DNA of 64,000 nt from DATKUC01 sp964577375. GTDB taxonomy: Bacteria > Spirochaetota > Spirochaetia > DSM-27196 > DATKUC01. The notes beneath the pieces were generated by a model. It saw nothing but the letters and a program-made list of their open reading frames with translations. It was not told the DNA's origin and searched no databases. The translations under genes and the position numbers were made by a program. Shown in pieces: positions 18,524 to 27,651 of this stretch; positions within the stretch are counted from its first letter, which is position 1; each line of letters begins with the position of its first letter. The DNA lies in NCBI GenBank assembly GCA_964577375.1, contig CAZNYW010000007.1, positions 35,344-99,343 of the forward strand, in the 5' to 3' direction.

Positions 18524-20199
18524 TCAACGACGGGCTCCGAGAAGAAACGTGAGCTCGAGTCCCGGGTTCAATCCAATAATGAAGTCGCTCCCGTCAACGA
18601 AAACAGAGCAGAGCAGATCGAGCGACAGACCGACCTTCGATCCGAAGCTTCGGGTCAACCCGATTCCCCCGCCGAAATAGGGAAGAAATGCGGTGCGCGT
18701 CCCTTCGTAAGCGGTGCTGACGTAAAGGAGCGCTTCGCCGCCAACCGCACGCAGATAGGGCACGAACGTGTCGGGCTCAAACGCGGCTCCCAGTCTGATT
18801 TCTCCGGCGACCGGGACGAGCAGGCCGGAACCGCTGTCCAGCGGTCCCACGACCTGGAAAATCACCGGCGCGGCAAGGATCCCCAACGCAAGATCAACCC
18901 CGCCGGCCGGTATACGGTATGACAGCCGGGCCTGCAGGTTCCCCGAAAGCCGGAAAAAAATGCTGAGGTCGCCCGCAACTATGAACGGCGCTACGCCGAC
19001 GCCCAGCTCGAGGCCGCGCCGTGAACGCGCGCCCGGCCTCGCCGGCCGCGACTCGACCGACGGCGGTACGGATGGGGGCAGCGATTGCGACTGAGACGGC
19101 GGCTCGGACGACGGCTCCGACGGCCCAAGGGGCGACGGCGAACTTCCGGTTTGCAGAGAGGGGGCGCGGCCCACGTTCTCCGGGGGCGGCTCCGACGTTG
19201 CTCCGCCGTTCGCGGATGCGCCCGGCGGGGAGGCCGTGGCGGGTGAAGGCGCCGGAACAGGCGCAGGCTCAGGGGCACCAGAATTCGGCNNNNNNNNNNN
19301 NNNNNNNNNNNNNNNNNNNNNNNNNNNNNNNNNNNNNNNNNNNNNNNNNNNNNNNNNNNNNNNNNNNNNNNNNNNNNNNNNNNNNNNNNCGTGGCGGGTG
19401 AAGGCGCCGGAACAGGCGCAGGCTCAGGGGCACCAGAATTCGGCAACGGCTCGGCCGACTTTGGCGACGGCTCGGCCGACTTTGGCGACGGCTCGGCCGA
19501 CTTTGGCAACGGCTCGGCCGACTTTGGCAACGGCTCGCCGGCAGGCGCCGACGCCCTTCCGGCGACCGAACCGGCCGGTTGAACCGGCGGCGCTGATGGT
19601 GCTTCCCGTGACGGCGCCGTCCTTGCCGAAGCGGGCGCCGGACCGGGGGACTGGACGCCCCCTGCTTCGGGCAACGCCGATATCTGTGGCGGCTCGGTCG
19701 AAACAGGCGGTGCAGCAGGCGCCGTCATCTCCAACGGTCCGACCGTGGCAATCAGCCGGCGCAGCGCCCCAAACACAACGCTGTCGAAGGTGAGGTCTGC
19801 TCGACCCCTCTGTTCTACGCTGCCTATGATCTTTTCTGATTTGGTGTCGTACCAGGAGAGGCGCACCATCAGCTGCGCGCCGTCGGATTCCGTCATCACC
19901 GATACTGCATAGCGTGATTCGGGCTGGGGAGAGTGTGCAACCGCCTGGGCGAAAGATTCTGCATCGACCGTACCTCGACTCGTGACAACCGTCGGAGCAA
20001 AGCCGCGGCGAACGAGTTCCTGGAGAACCGATTCGTCGGTAATTGCATCGAGCGGCCGAAATCGACCCTGTCCTGACTTCTGGGTTACGACGACGATAGG
20101 CGAGCCGGTGGAAGATGGCTGTTCCTGTGCGTGAGCTGGAGACGCAACTGCGATGGTGAGCGAGACAATGAGGGAAAATGCCGTCGAACGGCGGTTCAT
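18524..20199 (-). CDS. Envelope protein with signal peptide, Pro-rich repeat linker and C-terminal beta-barrel, interrupted by scaffold gap
   Basis: The N-terminus has a cleavable signal (AFSLIVSLTIAVASPAHA) and a globular periplasmic part of about 150 residues. A Pro/Ala/Ser-rich linker follows with tandem EPxPKSA heptads. The C-terminal 180 residues alternate like an outer-membrane beta-barrel (LELGVGVAPFIVAGDLSIFF, PGLELTFLLGARR). A 100-N gap splits the linker and leaves the two halves in different frames. Removing the gap plus one copy of the duplicated 55-bp flank deletes 155 bp and restores a single 506-residue frame. Domain order suggests a barrel tethered through a periplasm-spanning linker. 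No named family recognised. The stop adjoins the CARDB lipoprotein start. Confidence 0.75.
19235..19444. repeat. 55-bp identical direct repeats flanking the scaffold gap
   Basis: Bases 19235-19289 and 19390-19444 are identical and lie exactly at the two edges of the N-run. An exact 55-base overlap of contig ends is what a k=55 de Bruijn assembler leaves when it does not merge neighbouring contigs, so this is probably one sequence shown twice and not a biological duplication. Confidence 0.9.
19290..19389. other. Scaffold gap of 100 N
   Basis: The length is a round placeholder and does not measure missing DNA. Its identical flanks suggest a true gap of about minus 55 bases, or a few extra copies of the nearby linker repeat. 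Confidence 0.99.
19442..19537 (-). repeat. 21-bp coding tandem repeat, about 4.6 copies
   Basis: Copies start at 19442, 19463, 19484, 19505 and 19526 and differ only at one G/A position. On the minus strand they encode the heptad EPxPKSA of the envelope-protein linker. Copy number is likely to vary between strains and probably caused the assembly break. Confidence 0.9.
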
Positions 20200-20556
20200 A
20201 CTTTTATCCTGTTCTAGTGATAACGGGTAATCGAAGTACAGCCGTTGTGCATCCAGCTCGCCTAAATATAGCGCATATCTCTAAAAACGACTAAGTCGGC
20301 GGGTCAAGATTTATCGGGGTTTTCGGATATGCCGGCCGCACAAAGGGATCGATTGCGGTTTGCGAAATCCTGATAATGCCTGTAATATTACATCGGCCGA
20401 TGGGTGGTATTAAGAAGCGTGTTGATTTTTCGTGCATAACTACATATGGGAAAAGGTACTGGTCCAGTATTGGCGCATATTGCGCGGCAAGTACCTGCCC
20501 TGACTTAACTTGCCTACTGGGTATCAACAGGCTTCTTTATACTACGGAGGTGTTGA
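20200..20556. other. Divergent intergenic region between envelope-protein and ankyrin genes
   Basis: This 357-base stretch must carry promoters for both neighbours but I find no pair of -35/-10 boxes at good spacing. It has one short inverted repeat at 20473-20485 (GCGCA, 3 bases, TGCGC). An ACGGAGG ribosome site serves the ankyrin gene. No gene or RNA recognised. Confidence 0.4.
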
Positions 20557-21369
20557 ATGGCGGACCGGAAAACAGCTCGAACTAATCGCGTGAGTCGTAG
20601 CATTCGGGCGTGCACCGTGTTTGTGGTTGCGGCGACATTTCTCGCGATCGTTCCAGGAGTAGCATGGCCGCAGACCCCGGCGTCCGACTTCTTCAACCTG
20701 GTGAAGACCGGCACGCCGGAAGAGGTCAGGCATGCGATAGAACAGGGAGCCGACGTCACCGGCGTGAATAAATCGGGCGCTACCCCCCTGATGCACGCCG
20801 CGCTCAATCCCGATCCGGGGGTCGCCAGGGCGCTTCTCGCTGCAGGCGCACCGATCGAGGTGCGAAGCAAAGACGGATCTACCGCACTTATGCTCGCCGC
20901 CGCGTACAACTCGAATCCGGACGTCGTGTCCGAGCTGTTGAAGGCGGGCGCGGACGTGAACGCGCAGAATCAGGATGGGCTCTCGGTCCTGATGCTTTCG
21001 GCGAGCTACAACCGGAATCCGGAGGTAAGCGCAAGGTTGCTGCGCGCGGGAGGGGACATTAACCTCCCCAATAACCGCGGAGAGCTTCCCCTCATGGGAG
21101 CGGCCGGGCTCAACCCGAATCCGGAGGTGATCACGCTGCTTCTCGGCGCGGGCGCAGATGTGAACGCGGAGAGCAACAACCGTGACACGGCACTGATGTA
21201 TGCTGCGAGCAGTACCTCCAATCCTGAAGTCGTCTTGAGGCTGCTGAATGCTGGCGCCGACGCGACGGTGGTAGATACGCACGGACTGAACGCGCTGGGG
21301 TACGGAAAGTACAACAAGGCCCTTGCCGAAACCGATGCGCTGCAGAAACTTCAGGCCGCCACAAGGTAG
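20557..21369 (+). CDS. Exported ankyrin-repeat protein
   Basis: The 270-residue protein has an N-terminal signal-like segment (ACTVFVVAATFLAIVPGVAWP) after a basic stretch. About six ankyrin repeats then fill residues 45-255, each with the core pattern G-x-T-P/A-L-M-x-A-A and LL-x-AGAD. It should be a periplasmic or surface protein-binding scaffold. Bacterial exported ankyrin proteins are sometimes inhibitors or chaperones for a partner enzyme, but no partner is evident. Its stop is next to the convergent OB-fold gene. Confidence 0.85.
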   Translation: MADRKTARTNRVSRSIRACTVFVVAATFLAIVPGVAWPQTPASDFFNLVKTGTPEEVRHAIEQGADVTGVNKSGATPLMHAALNPDPGVARALLAAGAPIEVRSKDGSTALMLAAAYNSNPDVVSELLKAGADVNAQNQDGLSVLMLSASYNRNPEVSARLLRAGGDINLPNNRGELPLMGAAGLNPNPEVITLLLGAGADVNAESNNRDTALMYAASSTSNPEVVLRLLNAGADATVVDTHGLNALGYGKYNKALAETDALQKLQAATR

Positions 21370-21370
21370 G

Positions 21371-21799
21371 TCAGTCGAGCGTTCGCATCTGATCAGGCGA
21401 CCGGAGGACTATCTCCGTGCGGCCGCGGTAACGCTCGATCCGCCCGGTAATCTGAACCATCCTTCCTACCAGGCCTTCGAGATTCCCGAACCGTTGACGA
21501 TCGCTCGCGAATATCACCGCAGTGAAAGACTCTGATGGATAGGTCGCACCGAAGTCGAGAAAAGTTGTCCCGCCCCGCGGGTCTGCGGTTTCGTGAACGT
21601 CCGCCACAACGCCGCTGACCTCAGCATAGGTTCCTACGTGCTGCGCAGCCTCTGTGTCGGTCAGTGTCGTTGGTGTGCGCGACCCGTGACTCAGCGGCAT
21701 TCGGCCGGAAGTGCCGACGATGCGGTAAAGGACGAAGGGAATGAGCAGAAGCAGTGCGATGACCGCGAACAGACGTTTGCCGCGCAGATGAAGGCGCAT
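21371..21799 (-). CDS. Small membrane-anchored OB-fold-like protein
   Basis: The start at 21799 (MRLHLRGKRLFAVIALLLL) gives a basic N-terminus and one membrane segment; the longer frame would run into the MFS gene. The remaining 110 residues carry a pattern of OB-fold/tOB exported proteins: EVSGVVADVHETADPRGGTTFLDFGATYP and VGRMVQITGRIERYRGRTEIVL. It resembles predicted exported DNA-binding-like OB proteins of unknown role. It lies 23 bases downstream of the MFS gene on the same strand. Confidence 0.7.
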   Translation of the reverse strand: MRLHLRGKRLFAVIALLLLIPFVLYRIVGTSGRMPLSHGSRTPTTLTDTEAAQHVGTYAEVSGVVADVHETADPRGGTTFLDFGATYPSESFTAVIFASDRQRFGNLEGLVGRMVQITGRIERYRGRTEIVLRSPDQMRTLD

Positions 21800-21822
21800 C
21801 GTCTGATTGTACCACGTTGACG

Positions 21823-23097
21823 CTATGCGGCCCGCCGGAACTCGAGCCGGCGCGCGCGGCGTCCGGTAAGCGCCACCCACACTGATGCGCAGACGCCGAT
21901 CGTTCCCGAGACGATCATGCACACACTCGCGCTCGCCGCGTCCACCAAAGCGCCTGCATAGAGACTGCCGACAGGCGTAACGCCGCCGAAGACAAGCGAA
22001 TAGATGCTCATCACCCGACCGCGCATCGAGTCGATTGAGTTCGACTGAACGTAGGCGTTGCAGGATGAGGCAAAGGTTACGGAGAAAAATCCGGTCAAAG
22101 CAAGCAGGACCGCCGACAACGCAAAACTGCGCTGAAATCCCGCAACCAGGAAGAATCCCGACATCCCGAGCCCGCCTGCAATAAGCCTGACCGCCTTCGG
22201 CCCTCCTGCGCTGCGCAGGGTCAGCGCGAGGCCTCCGGCAAACGAGCCGACTCCCATCGCGGTCATGAGAAGGCCGAAGGAGGTTGCATTGCCCGACAGC
22301 TCCAGCTTGACGAAGGTGGGAACCACGATATTGAAGTTCATGACGAATGTGCTCAGCACCGCCATGAGGACAAGCGGAAGCAGTATGTGCGGATTTCTTC
22401 CGATGTACTCGAGCCCCTGACCGATACTCGCGAGCACGCCGGAAAGCGGATTGCGGCGCTTCTCAACGGAGACTCTCGGCGCGCGGTAGTCCGGTACATT
22501 AATGAAGAAAAGCGAAATGATCACCGCGAGAAAGGAGATGCCGTTCAACAGGAAGCAGGGCGCAATTCCAATCAGCCCGATGAGCAGACCTGCGGCAGCC
22601 GGTCCCAGAATCCTCGCCATGTTGAACACGGTGGAGTTGAGCGATATAGCGTTCATCAGGTCCTGCCGACCGGCGAGCTCGATGACGAACGACTGCCGCG
22701 TGGGCACATCGAGCGTGTTCACCATTCCCAACAGAAACGCGAGAACCAGGATGTGCCAGTACTGGACTACGTGGAGAAAGGTGAGCGTCGAAAGGATGAA
22801 GGCGAGCAGCATCAGCGTGGTTTGCGTGAAGATGAGCACCTTTCGCTTCGGGAAGCGATCCACGAAGGGGCCTGCGAAGACCGAGAACAGCATGACCGGC
22901 AGGAATTGCATCGTGCTGACAAGTCCCAGTTTGAATGGGGAACCGGTGATCTGGAGAACGAGCCACGCTTGGCCGACGTTCTGCATCCAGGTGCCGATAA
23001 GGGAAAACCCCTGGCCGCTCCAGAAAATGAGGAAATTCCGGTGCATCAACGAAGGGAGAAAGCGACGGACGATAGAACGTGACGGTTGTAGGGCCAT
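21823..23097 (-). CDS. MFS transporter, EntS/DHA3-like exporter
   Basis: The 424-residue protein has 12 predicted membrane segments. The N-terminal HRNFLIFWSGQGFSLIGTWMQNVGQAWLVL and the loop motif GPFVDRFPKRKVLI are typical of the enterobactin-exporter-like MFS group. It should export a small molecule or drug by proton antiport; the substrate is not inferable. No siderophore genes are nearby. The small OB-fold protein gene follows on the same strand. Confidence 0.88.
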   Translation of the reverse strand: MALQPSRSIVRRFLPSLMHRNFLIFWSGQGFSLIGTWMQNVGQAWLVLQITGSPFKLGLVSTMQFLPVMLFSVFAGPFVDRFPKRKVLIFTQTTLMLLAFILSTLTFLHVVQYWHILVLAFLLGMVNTLDVPTRQSFVIELAGRQDLMNAISLNSTVFNMARILGPAAAGLLIGLIGIAPCFLLNGISFLAVIISLFFINVPDYRAPRVSVEKRRNPLSGVLASIGQGLEYIGRNPHILLPLVLMAVLSTFVMNFNIVVPTFVKLELSGNATSFGLLMTAMGVGSFAGGLALTLRSAGGPKAVRLIAGGLGMSGFFLVAGFQRSFALSAVLLALTGFFSVTFASSCNAYVQSNSIDSMRGRVMSIYSLVFGGVTPVGSLYAGALVDAASASVCMIVSGTIGVCASVWVALTGRRARRLEFRRAA

Positions 23098-23188
23098 GAT
23101 GTGTTGCCGATCAAAGATATTCTATCGCGGCGATGAAGCTGCGGCAAGCTGCGCGGCCGTGATGCCGCGCAGCTTGCAGACTTGCCGA

Positions 23189-25093
23189 CTATCGGATCAC
23201 GGTGATCCGCTTCTCGGGAATGTTGCGCAGTGTCTTTCCCTGGATGTACTCCATGAAGACCTCCGCATCGTTGAAGCCAGTATCGTACTGGGGATGGATT
23301 GCCGCAGGGGTGTCGTACTTGTCCCCGCCGGCAGCCATGTAGTTGTTGAGCACGACCTTGTAGGTAGCGGCCGGGTCGATCGGCCGGTAGGTGCCGTCCT
23401 TACCCTTTACCTGGACGTCACTGACCCGCTGGCCCTTGAGCTTGCCGAGGTTCAGGGTGAACCGGATTCCCGAGACGTAGATGTAGGGGTTCGCGGGATC
23501 GCTGCCGTACCGCTCGATCTGAAACGCGCAGCCGTCTTCGAGCGTGCTCACCACCTGCGACCCTTTCATGTCCATCGTGACCAGCGTGTTGCCGAACGGC
23601 AGGAGCTCGTAGACGGTGGCGACGCTGATCGGACCCTGGTTGATGTTGATGCGCACGCCGCCGGGATTGTTGAGCGCGATGTCGGAGCCGGTTTTCCACG
23701 CCATGCCGTCCGCGATGATCGGTCCGGTACCCTGGTTGAGGCCCCGTATCAGGTCCTCGTCCGTGGTGGCGACGATCTGTCCCTTGAGCTTGGTCACTCC
23801 CTGAGAGTAGGTGGCGAGCTTCGCCTCTGCGGCCGGATCGGCGTCGACGAGCGCGATGTCCCGCGCAGCGGCGAGCTTCGCGATCATCTCGTCGTAGACT
23901 CGCTTGAAGGCATCGAACTGATCGTCACTCGATGCGGGGTCGTCCGTGATCGCGATCGAGTAGCTCTTGCCGTCGTACTCGTTGATGGTGAGCGATCCTC
24001 CGGTGGTCGTGGTGTACTGCACCCGCTTGAGCGCGTTGCTCTTGTCGGGGAGGTCGTAGATGCGGAAAAAGTTTTTCCCTACTACCGCCTTCGGTGAGCC
24101 GTCCCAGGATGTCACGTTGCCGTTCGCGTCGAAGGTTACGCTGAGGTTGCCGAGTACCTTGGCCCATTCCCACGACTGGACAATGACGACGGTGTTGCCG
24201 TCGGCATCCTTCTCCACCCTAGGATAGGCTCCCGCGGATGCGAGTCCGATGTTCGAAAAATCTCCGAGCAGCGTGTGCGAGTGGCCGCCCACGATCACGT
24301 CGACGCCGTGGAGTTTCGGTGCAAGCTTCACGTCTTCCGAGTATCCGAGATGCGAGAGCACGACAATCTTGTTTATGCCCTGCGACTCGAGCGCGGTCAC
24401 GGCCTTCTCGACGCTCGCCTCAGGGTCGAGGAACCGGATGTTTTTGCCCGGGCTCGAGATGAATGGCGTTTCGGGAGTGTCGAGACCGATCACGCCGACC
24501 TTCTCGCCGCCGACCGAAAGGACCGTGTACGGCTTGATCAGGCTCTTGTCCGGCAGCAGCGCCTCGTTCGAGATGTCGAGGTCGGCGCAGACCACCGGAA
24601 AGCTCGCGAGTGTGAGCAGATTGCTCTGCAGGATCGACGGCCCCTTGTCGAACTCGTGATTGCCGAGTGTAACCGCGTCGGGGCGCATCAGGTTCCAGAA
24701 GTCGGTGTCGGCTTTTCCTTCGTACTTGGTGAAGTAGAGCGTGCCCTGGAACATGTCGCCGGCGTGCAGGAAGATGGCGTTCTTCTCGCTTGCCCGCAAC
24801 TGGTTCAGTGCGCTCACGAGGTCAGGAAACCCGCCGAGCTCGGCGTACACCGCTTTGCCCGTAAGCTTCGGGTCGATGTCCATCACAAGCTTCACCTGCG
24901 TCGGCTCGATCTTCGAGTGTGTGTCGTTAACGTGCAGGATGGTGAGCGTAAATGGCGCGCCCGTCGCCGTCTGCTGAGCCTGGATCGCGGCCGTCTGCCC
25001 AGGCTTCGCCGTCGCGCACGAGAAGAGCATCGTCGACGCGGCTATTGCGACGATCAGCGCGCCGAGCATCTTCCTCCATAGTCCGTTTCTCAT
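23189..25093 (-). CDS. 5'-nucleotidase/2',3'-cyclic phosphodiesterase lipoprotein (UshA family)
   Basis: The 634-residue protein has a lipobox LFSC with Cys26 as anchor. The calcineurin-like metal motifs are LHVNDTHSKIE, HAGDMFQG, LGNHEFDKG and VGGHSHTLLGD, in family order. The C-terminal 5'-nucleotidase domain contains NPGGVRININQG and the substrate-stacking region LPFGNTLV. It hydrolyses nucleotides outside the cell or in the periplasm to release phosphate and nucleosides. GGGAGGA precedes the ATG. The gene stands alone, divergent from the SDR of the sugar locus. Confidence 0.93.
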   Translation of the reverse strand: MRNGLWRKMLGALIVAIAASTMLFSCATAKPGQTAAIQAQQTATGAPFTLTILHVNDTHSKIEPTQVKLVMDIDPKLTGKAVYAELGGFPDLVSALNQLRASEKNAIFLHAGDMFQGTLYFTKYEGKADTDFWNLMRPDAVTLGNHEFDKGPSILQSNLLTLASFPVVCADLDISNEALLPDKSLIKPYTVLSVGGEKVGVIGLDTPETPFISSPGKNIRFLDPEASVEKAVTALESQGINKIVVLSHLGYSEDVKLAPKLHGVDVIVGGHSHTLLGDFSNIGLASAGAYPRVEKDADGNTVVIVQSWEWAKVLGNLSVTFDANGNVTSWDGSPKAVVGKNFFRIYDLPDKSNALKRVQYTTTTGGSLTINEYDGKSYSIAITDDPASSDDQFDAFKRVYDEMIAKLAAARDIALVDADPAAEAKLATYSQGVTKLKGQIVATTDEDLIRGLNQGTGPIIADGMAWKTGSDIALNNPGGVRININQGPISVATVYELLPFGNTLVTMDMKGSQVVSTLEDGCAFQIERYGSDPANPYIYVSGIRFTLNLGKLKGQRVSDVQVKGKDGTYRPIDPAATYKVVLNNYMAAGGDKYDTPAAIHPQYDTGFNDAEVFMEYIQGKTLRNIPEKRITVIR

Positions 25094-25245
25094 GTCACTG
25101 TCCTCCCTGAATGGCCTTTGTGGGTTACGGACAGGTTACCCCCGACCGTGGTTTGCGTAAAGCGGCCGAAATTGACCCCGAAGAAGTTACGTGGGATAAT
25201 CGAACCGGCCCCGATCGGGTTACATACTGTACAGGTGGATATAGA

Positions 25246-26076
25246 ATGAACGAGAGCTACGCGGAGTTCGACGGCAACGTCTTCGACCTTTTTCGTCTCG
25301 ATGGCAGGGTAGCGATAGTTACCGGTGGAGCGAAGACGCTTGGCTTCTACATGGCACGCGCGCTCGCGCAGGCGGGGGCCGATGTCGTTATTACGAGCCG
25401 GCGGATCGAAGATGCGGAGGTCTCGGCCGGCAGGCTCGAGGCGGAGACGGGCAGAAGGATCGTGCCCGCGCGGCTCGACGTGCGCGACGAAGGCGGGGCG
25501 GCACGGCTCGTGGAAACGGTCCTCGGCGATTTCGGGCGGATCGACGTGCTCGTGAACAACGCCGGAAACGTTCAGAGTACCCCGGAGAACGCGCCGTTCG
25601 AGAAGCGTCCGCTAAAGCTGTGGCAGGAGGTGATCGACATCAACCTCACCGGCGCCTTCCTCTGCTCCAAGCACGTGGTGGCCTCGGCAATGAAGCCGGC
25701 GCGTTCGGGAGTGATCATCAACGTCGGTTCGGTGGCGGGGATCACCGGAAAGGACCGGCGGGTGTACGAAGGAACCGAAATCGGCGGATCCACCCTCGAC
25801 TATCATGCGGCCAAGGCCGGCGTCATCAACATGACGCGGGACATGGCCGCCTATCTCGCACCGTTCGGCATCCGGGTCAACTGCCTCAGTCCTGGAGTCT
25901 ACTTCCGCAACCAGGAAGAGCGGTTCGTCACCGCCTACTCCGACCGCATCCCGATGGGCCGGTTCGGAAACGAGTCGAAGGAGCTCGCGGGAGCGGTGGT
26001 CTACCTTGCCTCCGATGCCTCTTCATATGTTACCGGGCACAACCTCGTGGTGGACGGCGGTCTCACAATCTGGTAG
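25246..26076 (+). CDS. Short-chain dehydrogenase (gluconate 5-dehydrogenase-like)
   Basis: The 276-residue SDR starts at 25246 behind AGGTGGA. The family motifs are VTGGAKTLGFYMA for nucleotide binding, NNAGNV, the catalytic Ser in VGSVAGITGK and Tyr-Lys in YHAAKAG. The end DGGLTIW is the classical SDR tail. The TGGAKTLG variant of TGxxxGIG is common in sugar-acid dehydrogenases. It is convergent with the sialidase-like/ABC transporter operon, so a role in oxidising the imported sugar or sugar acid is plausible but unproven. Confidence 0.88.
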   Translation: MNESYAEFDGNVFDLFRLDGRVAIVTGGAKTLGFYMARALAQAGADVVITSRRIEDAEVSAGRLEAETGRRIVPARLDVRDEGGAARLVETVLGDFGRIDVLVNNAGNVQSTPENAPFEKRPLKLWQEVIDINLTGAFLCSKHVVASAMKPARSGVIINVGSVAGITGKDRRVYEGTEIGGSTLDYHAAKAGVINMTRDMAAYLAPFGIRVNCLSPGVYFRNQEERFVTAYSDRIPMGRFGNESKELAGAVVYLASDASSYVTGHNLVVDGGLTIW

Positions 26077-26128
26077 CTGCCGGCGGCATTCTGCCGGGCG
26101 GCGCGTCGGGCGTGGGTCGCCGGCCGCT

Positions 26129-27064
26129 CTACTCTTTTATCTGCACGTGAACGATGGTATAGCGCCCGCCGGTGAAGGTGACGCTCACCGACCCGTCGGT
26201 GCGCAGCACCGCGCTCGGATAGGAGTACTCTCCGTCGCCCGATGCGATCTCCTCGGGGCTGCTCCAGCTTTCGCCCTCGTCGTCCGAGCTCATGGCGACG
26301 AGCCGCTTCCTGTCGGAGCTCGAGTCGTTGCCGACAAGCAGGAGCCTTCCGCTCGAAAGCCGCAGCAGGTCTATGGCACTGTCGGGATTCGGGATCTCGA
26401 CCGGCCGGAGGATGCTCCAGGTGTATCCCTCGTTGCAGGAGTGGCTCTGCCACAGCCGCTCCTGGTTGGTTCTGCAGAGCATCAGCATGCGTCCGTCGTC
26501 GAGACGGCAGAGCGCGGGCTGGATCGCCTTGCCTCGCGCCATCGTTTCCGCGACGAAGCTGCCGCTCAAGTAGTCTCCCGGATCCTCGAGGACCCAGATG
26601 TAGGGACACTGTTCCACCTCGCTGTAGAGCGGAAAGATGATCTGTCCCTTGCTGCCCGTGATCGGCCGGGTTTTCGCCATCATCCCGATCCTCGGGGTGA
26701 ACAGCGCGGGACGCGACCAGGTCCGGCCGCCGTCGGCGGAGCTCGCGCAGAAGAGCAGGCTCTCCTTCCAGGTGGCGCTTAGGAGCGCGGAGAAGGTCAG
26801 GTTGAGCAGACCATCCGGGGTGCGCCAGAGCACCGGGTTGCCGAGCGCGAGGCCGTGGAAGTCGAACAGAACCTCCGGTTCGGACCACGCGCCCGCGGCC
26901 GACCGCCATGCGCCCTTCAGCACCGTGTCGGAGGCCGTTTCGTAGGCACCCTGGTACCATACGCACAGGAGTTCTCCTTCCGTTGTCTCGATCACGGAGG
27001 AGCAGTGTACGAGGGCAGGCTGTCCTTCAATCCTTACAATCGTCTCTTTGGGCCCGATGTTCAC
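26129..27064 (-). CDS. Sialidase-like BNR-repeat protein
   Basis: This 311-residue protein starts with GTG at 27064, overlapping the permease stop by three bases (GTGA), so translation is coupled. Three Asp-box-type motifs are visible: SADGGRTWS, CNEGYTWS and SDDEGESWS, the mark of the six-bladed sialidase/neuraminidase propeller. There is no signal peptide, so it should act in the cytoplasm on an imported compound. Classical sialidases have an N-terminal Arg triad; I cannot assign all three Arg with confidence. Exo-sialidase, another glycosidase or a non-enzymatic propeller remain open. Confidence 0.8.
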   Translation of the reverse strand: MNIGPKETIVRIEGQPALVHCSSVIETTEGELLCVWYQGAYETASDTVLKGAWRSAAGAWSEPEVLFDFHGLALGNPVLWRTPDGLLNLTFSALLSATWKESLLFCASSADGGRTWSRPALFTPRIGMMAKTRPITGSKGQIIFPLYSEVEQCPYIWVLEDPGDYLSGSFVAETMARGKAIQPALCRLDDGRMLMLCRTNQERLWQSHSCNEGYTWSILRPVEIPNPDSAIDLLRLSSGRLLLVGNDSSSDRKRLVAMSSDDEGESWSSPEEIASGDGEYSYPSAVLRTDGSVSVTFTGGRYTIVHVQIKE

Positions 27065-27651
27065 TTGATGGCTCCTGACAGCGAGATGCCGGCGATGATT
27101 CGTTTCCTGAGGAGCAGGAACACGATGAGCGAGGGGCAGAGTGCGAGGAACGACGACCCGAACAGCAGCCCGTACTCGACGTTCTGCGCGCCGAGGATCG
27201 CCTTCAGACCGATGGGAAGCGTGAGGTGCGCCGATCCCTGCAGCGAGATCATGGACCAGAAGAACTCGTTCCACCCGAAGATGAAAACCCAGACCACCAG
27301 CGCCCCGATTGCCGGAGTGGACATGGGTACGAAGAGCTGGAACAGCACGCGGAGCGACCCACAGCCGTCGATCCGGGCTGCGTCTTCCAGGTCGCGCGGA
27401 AAGTTCACGAAGAACTGGCGCAGCAGGAAGATGCCGATGGGCATGGCGGCGATCGGAAGGGCGACTCCCGGGAACGTNNNNNNNNNNNNNNNNNNNNNNN
27501 NNNNNNNNNNNNNNNNNNNNNNNNNNNNNNNNNNNNNNNNNNNNNNNNNNNNNNNNNNNNNNNNNNNNNNNNNNNNNAGAATCCACACGAGTGCGATGGC
27601 GATGAAGATGACGGCGTAGACGAGGGATCGCGCAGAGTAGCGGCGCATCAT
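27061..27651 (-). CDS. Sugar ABC transporter permease (MalG-type), contains scaffold gap
   Basis: The second CUT1 permease. The N-terminal membrane segment (SLVYAVIFIAIALVWI) and the C-terminal half with the ATPase-contact EAA loop (DLEDAARIDGCGSLRVLFQL) are present. The middle is replaced by 100 N. Family members have about 275 residues; the visible parts give about 162, so the real gap should be near 330-350 bases, well over the 100 placeholders. The start overlaps the upstream permease stop (ATGA), and the stop overlaps the sialidase-like start. Confidence 0.88.
   Translation of the reverse strand: MMRRYSARSLVYAVIFIAIALVWIXXXXXXXXXXXXXXXXXXXXXXXXXXXXXXXXXXTFPGVALPIAAMPIGIFLLRQFFVNFPRDLEDAARIDGCGSLRVLFQLFVPMSTPAIGALVVWVFIFGWNEFFWSMISLQGSAHLTLPIGLKAILGAQNVEYGLLFGSSFLALCPSLIVFLLLRKRIIAGISLSGAIK
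27478..27577. other. Scaffold gap of 100 N within permease gene
   Basis: A round placeholder. Unlike the first gap, the flanks are not repeats of each other, so real sequence is missing. Confidence 0.99.

Noticed and set aside
19442..19537. Regular 21-bp repeats considered as a CRISPR array
   Set aside because: Units are contiguous without spacers and are in-frame coding repeats.
20473..20485. Inverted repeat GCGCA/TGCGC as an operator
   Set aside because: Five-base arms are expected by chance and no regulator gene is adjacent.
25229..25236. CTGTACAG palindrome before the SDR gene
   Set aside because: Eight bases only, single copy; not enough to call an operator.
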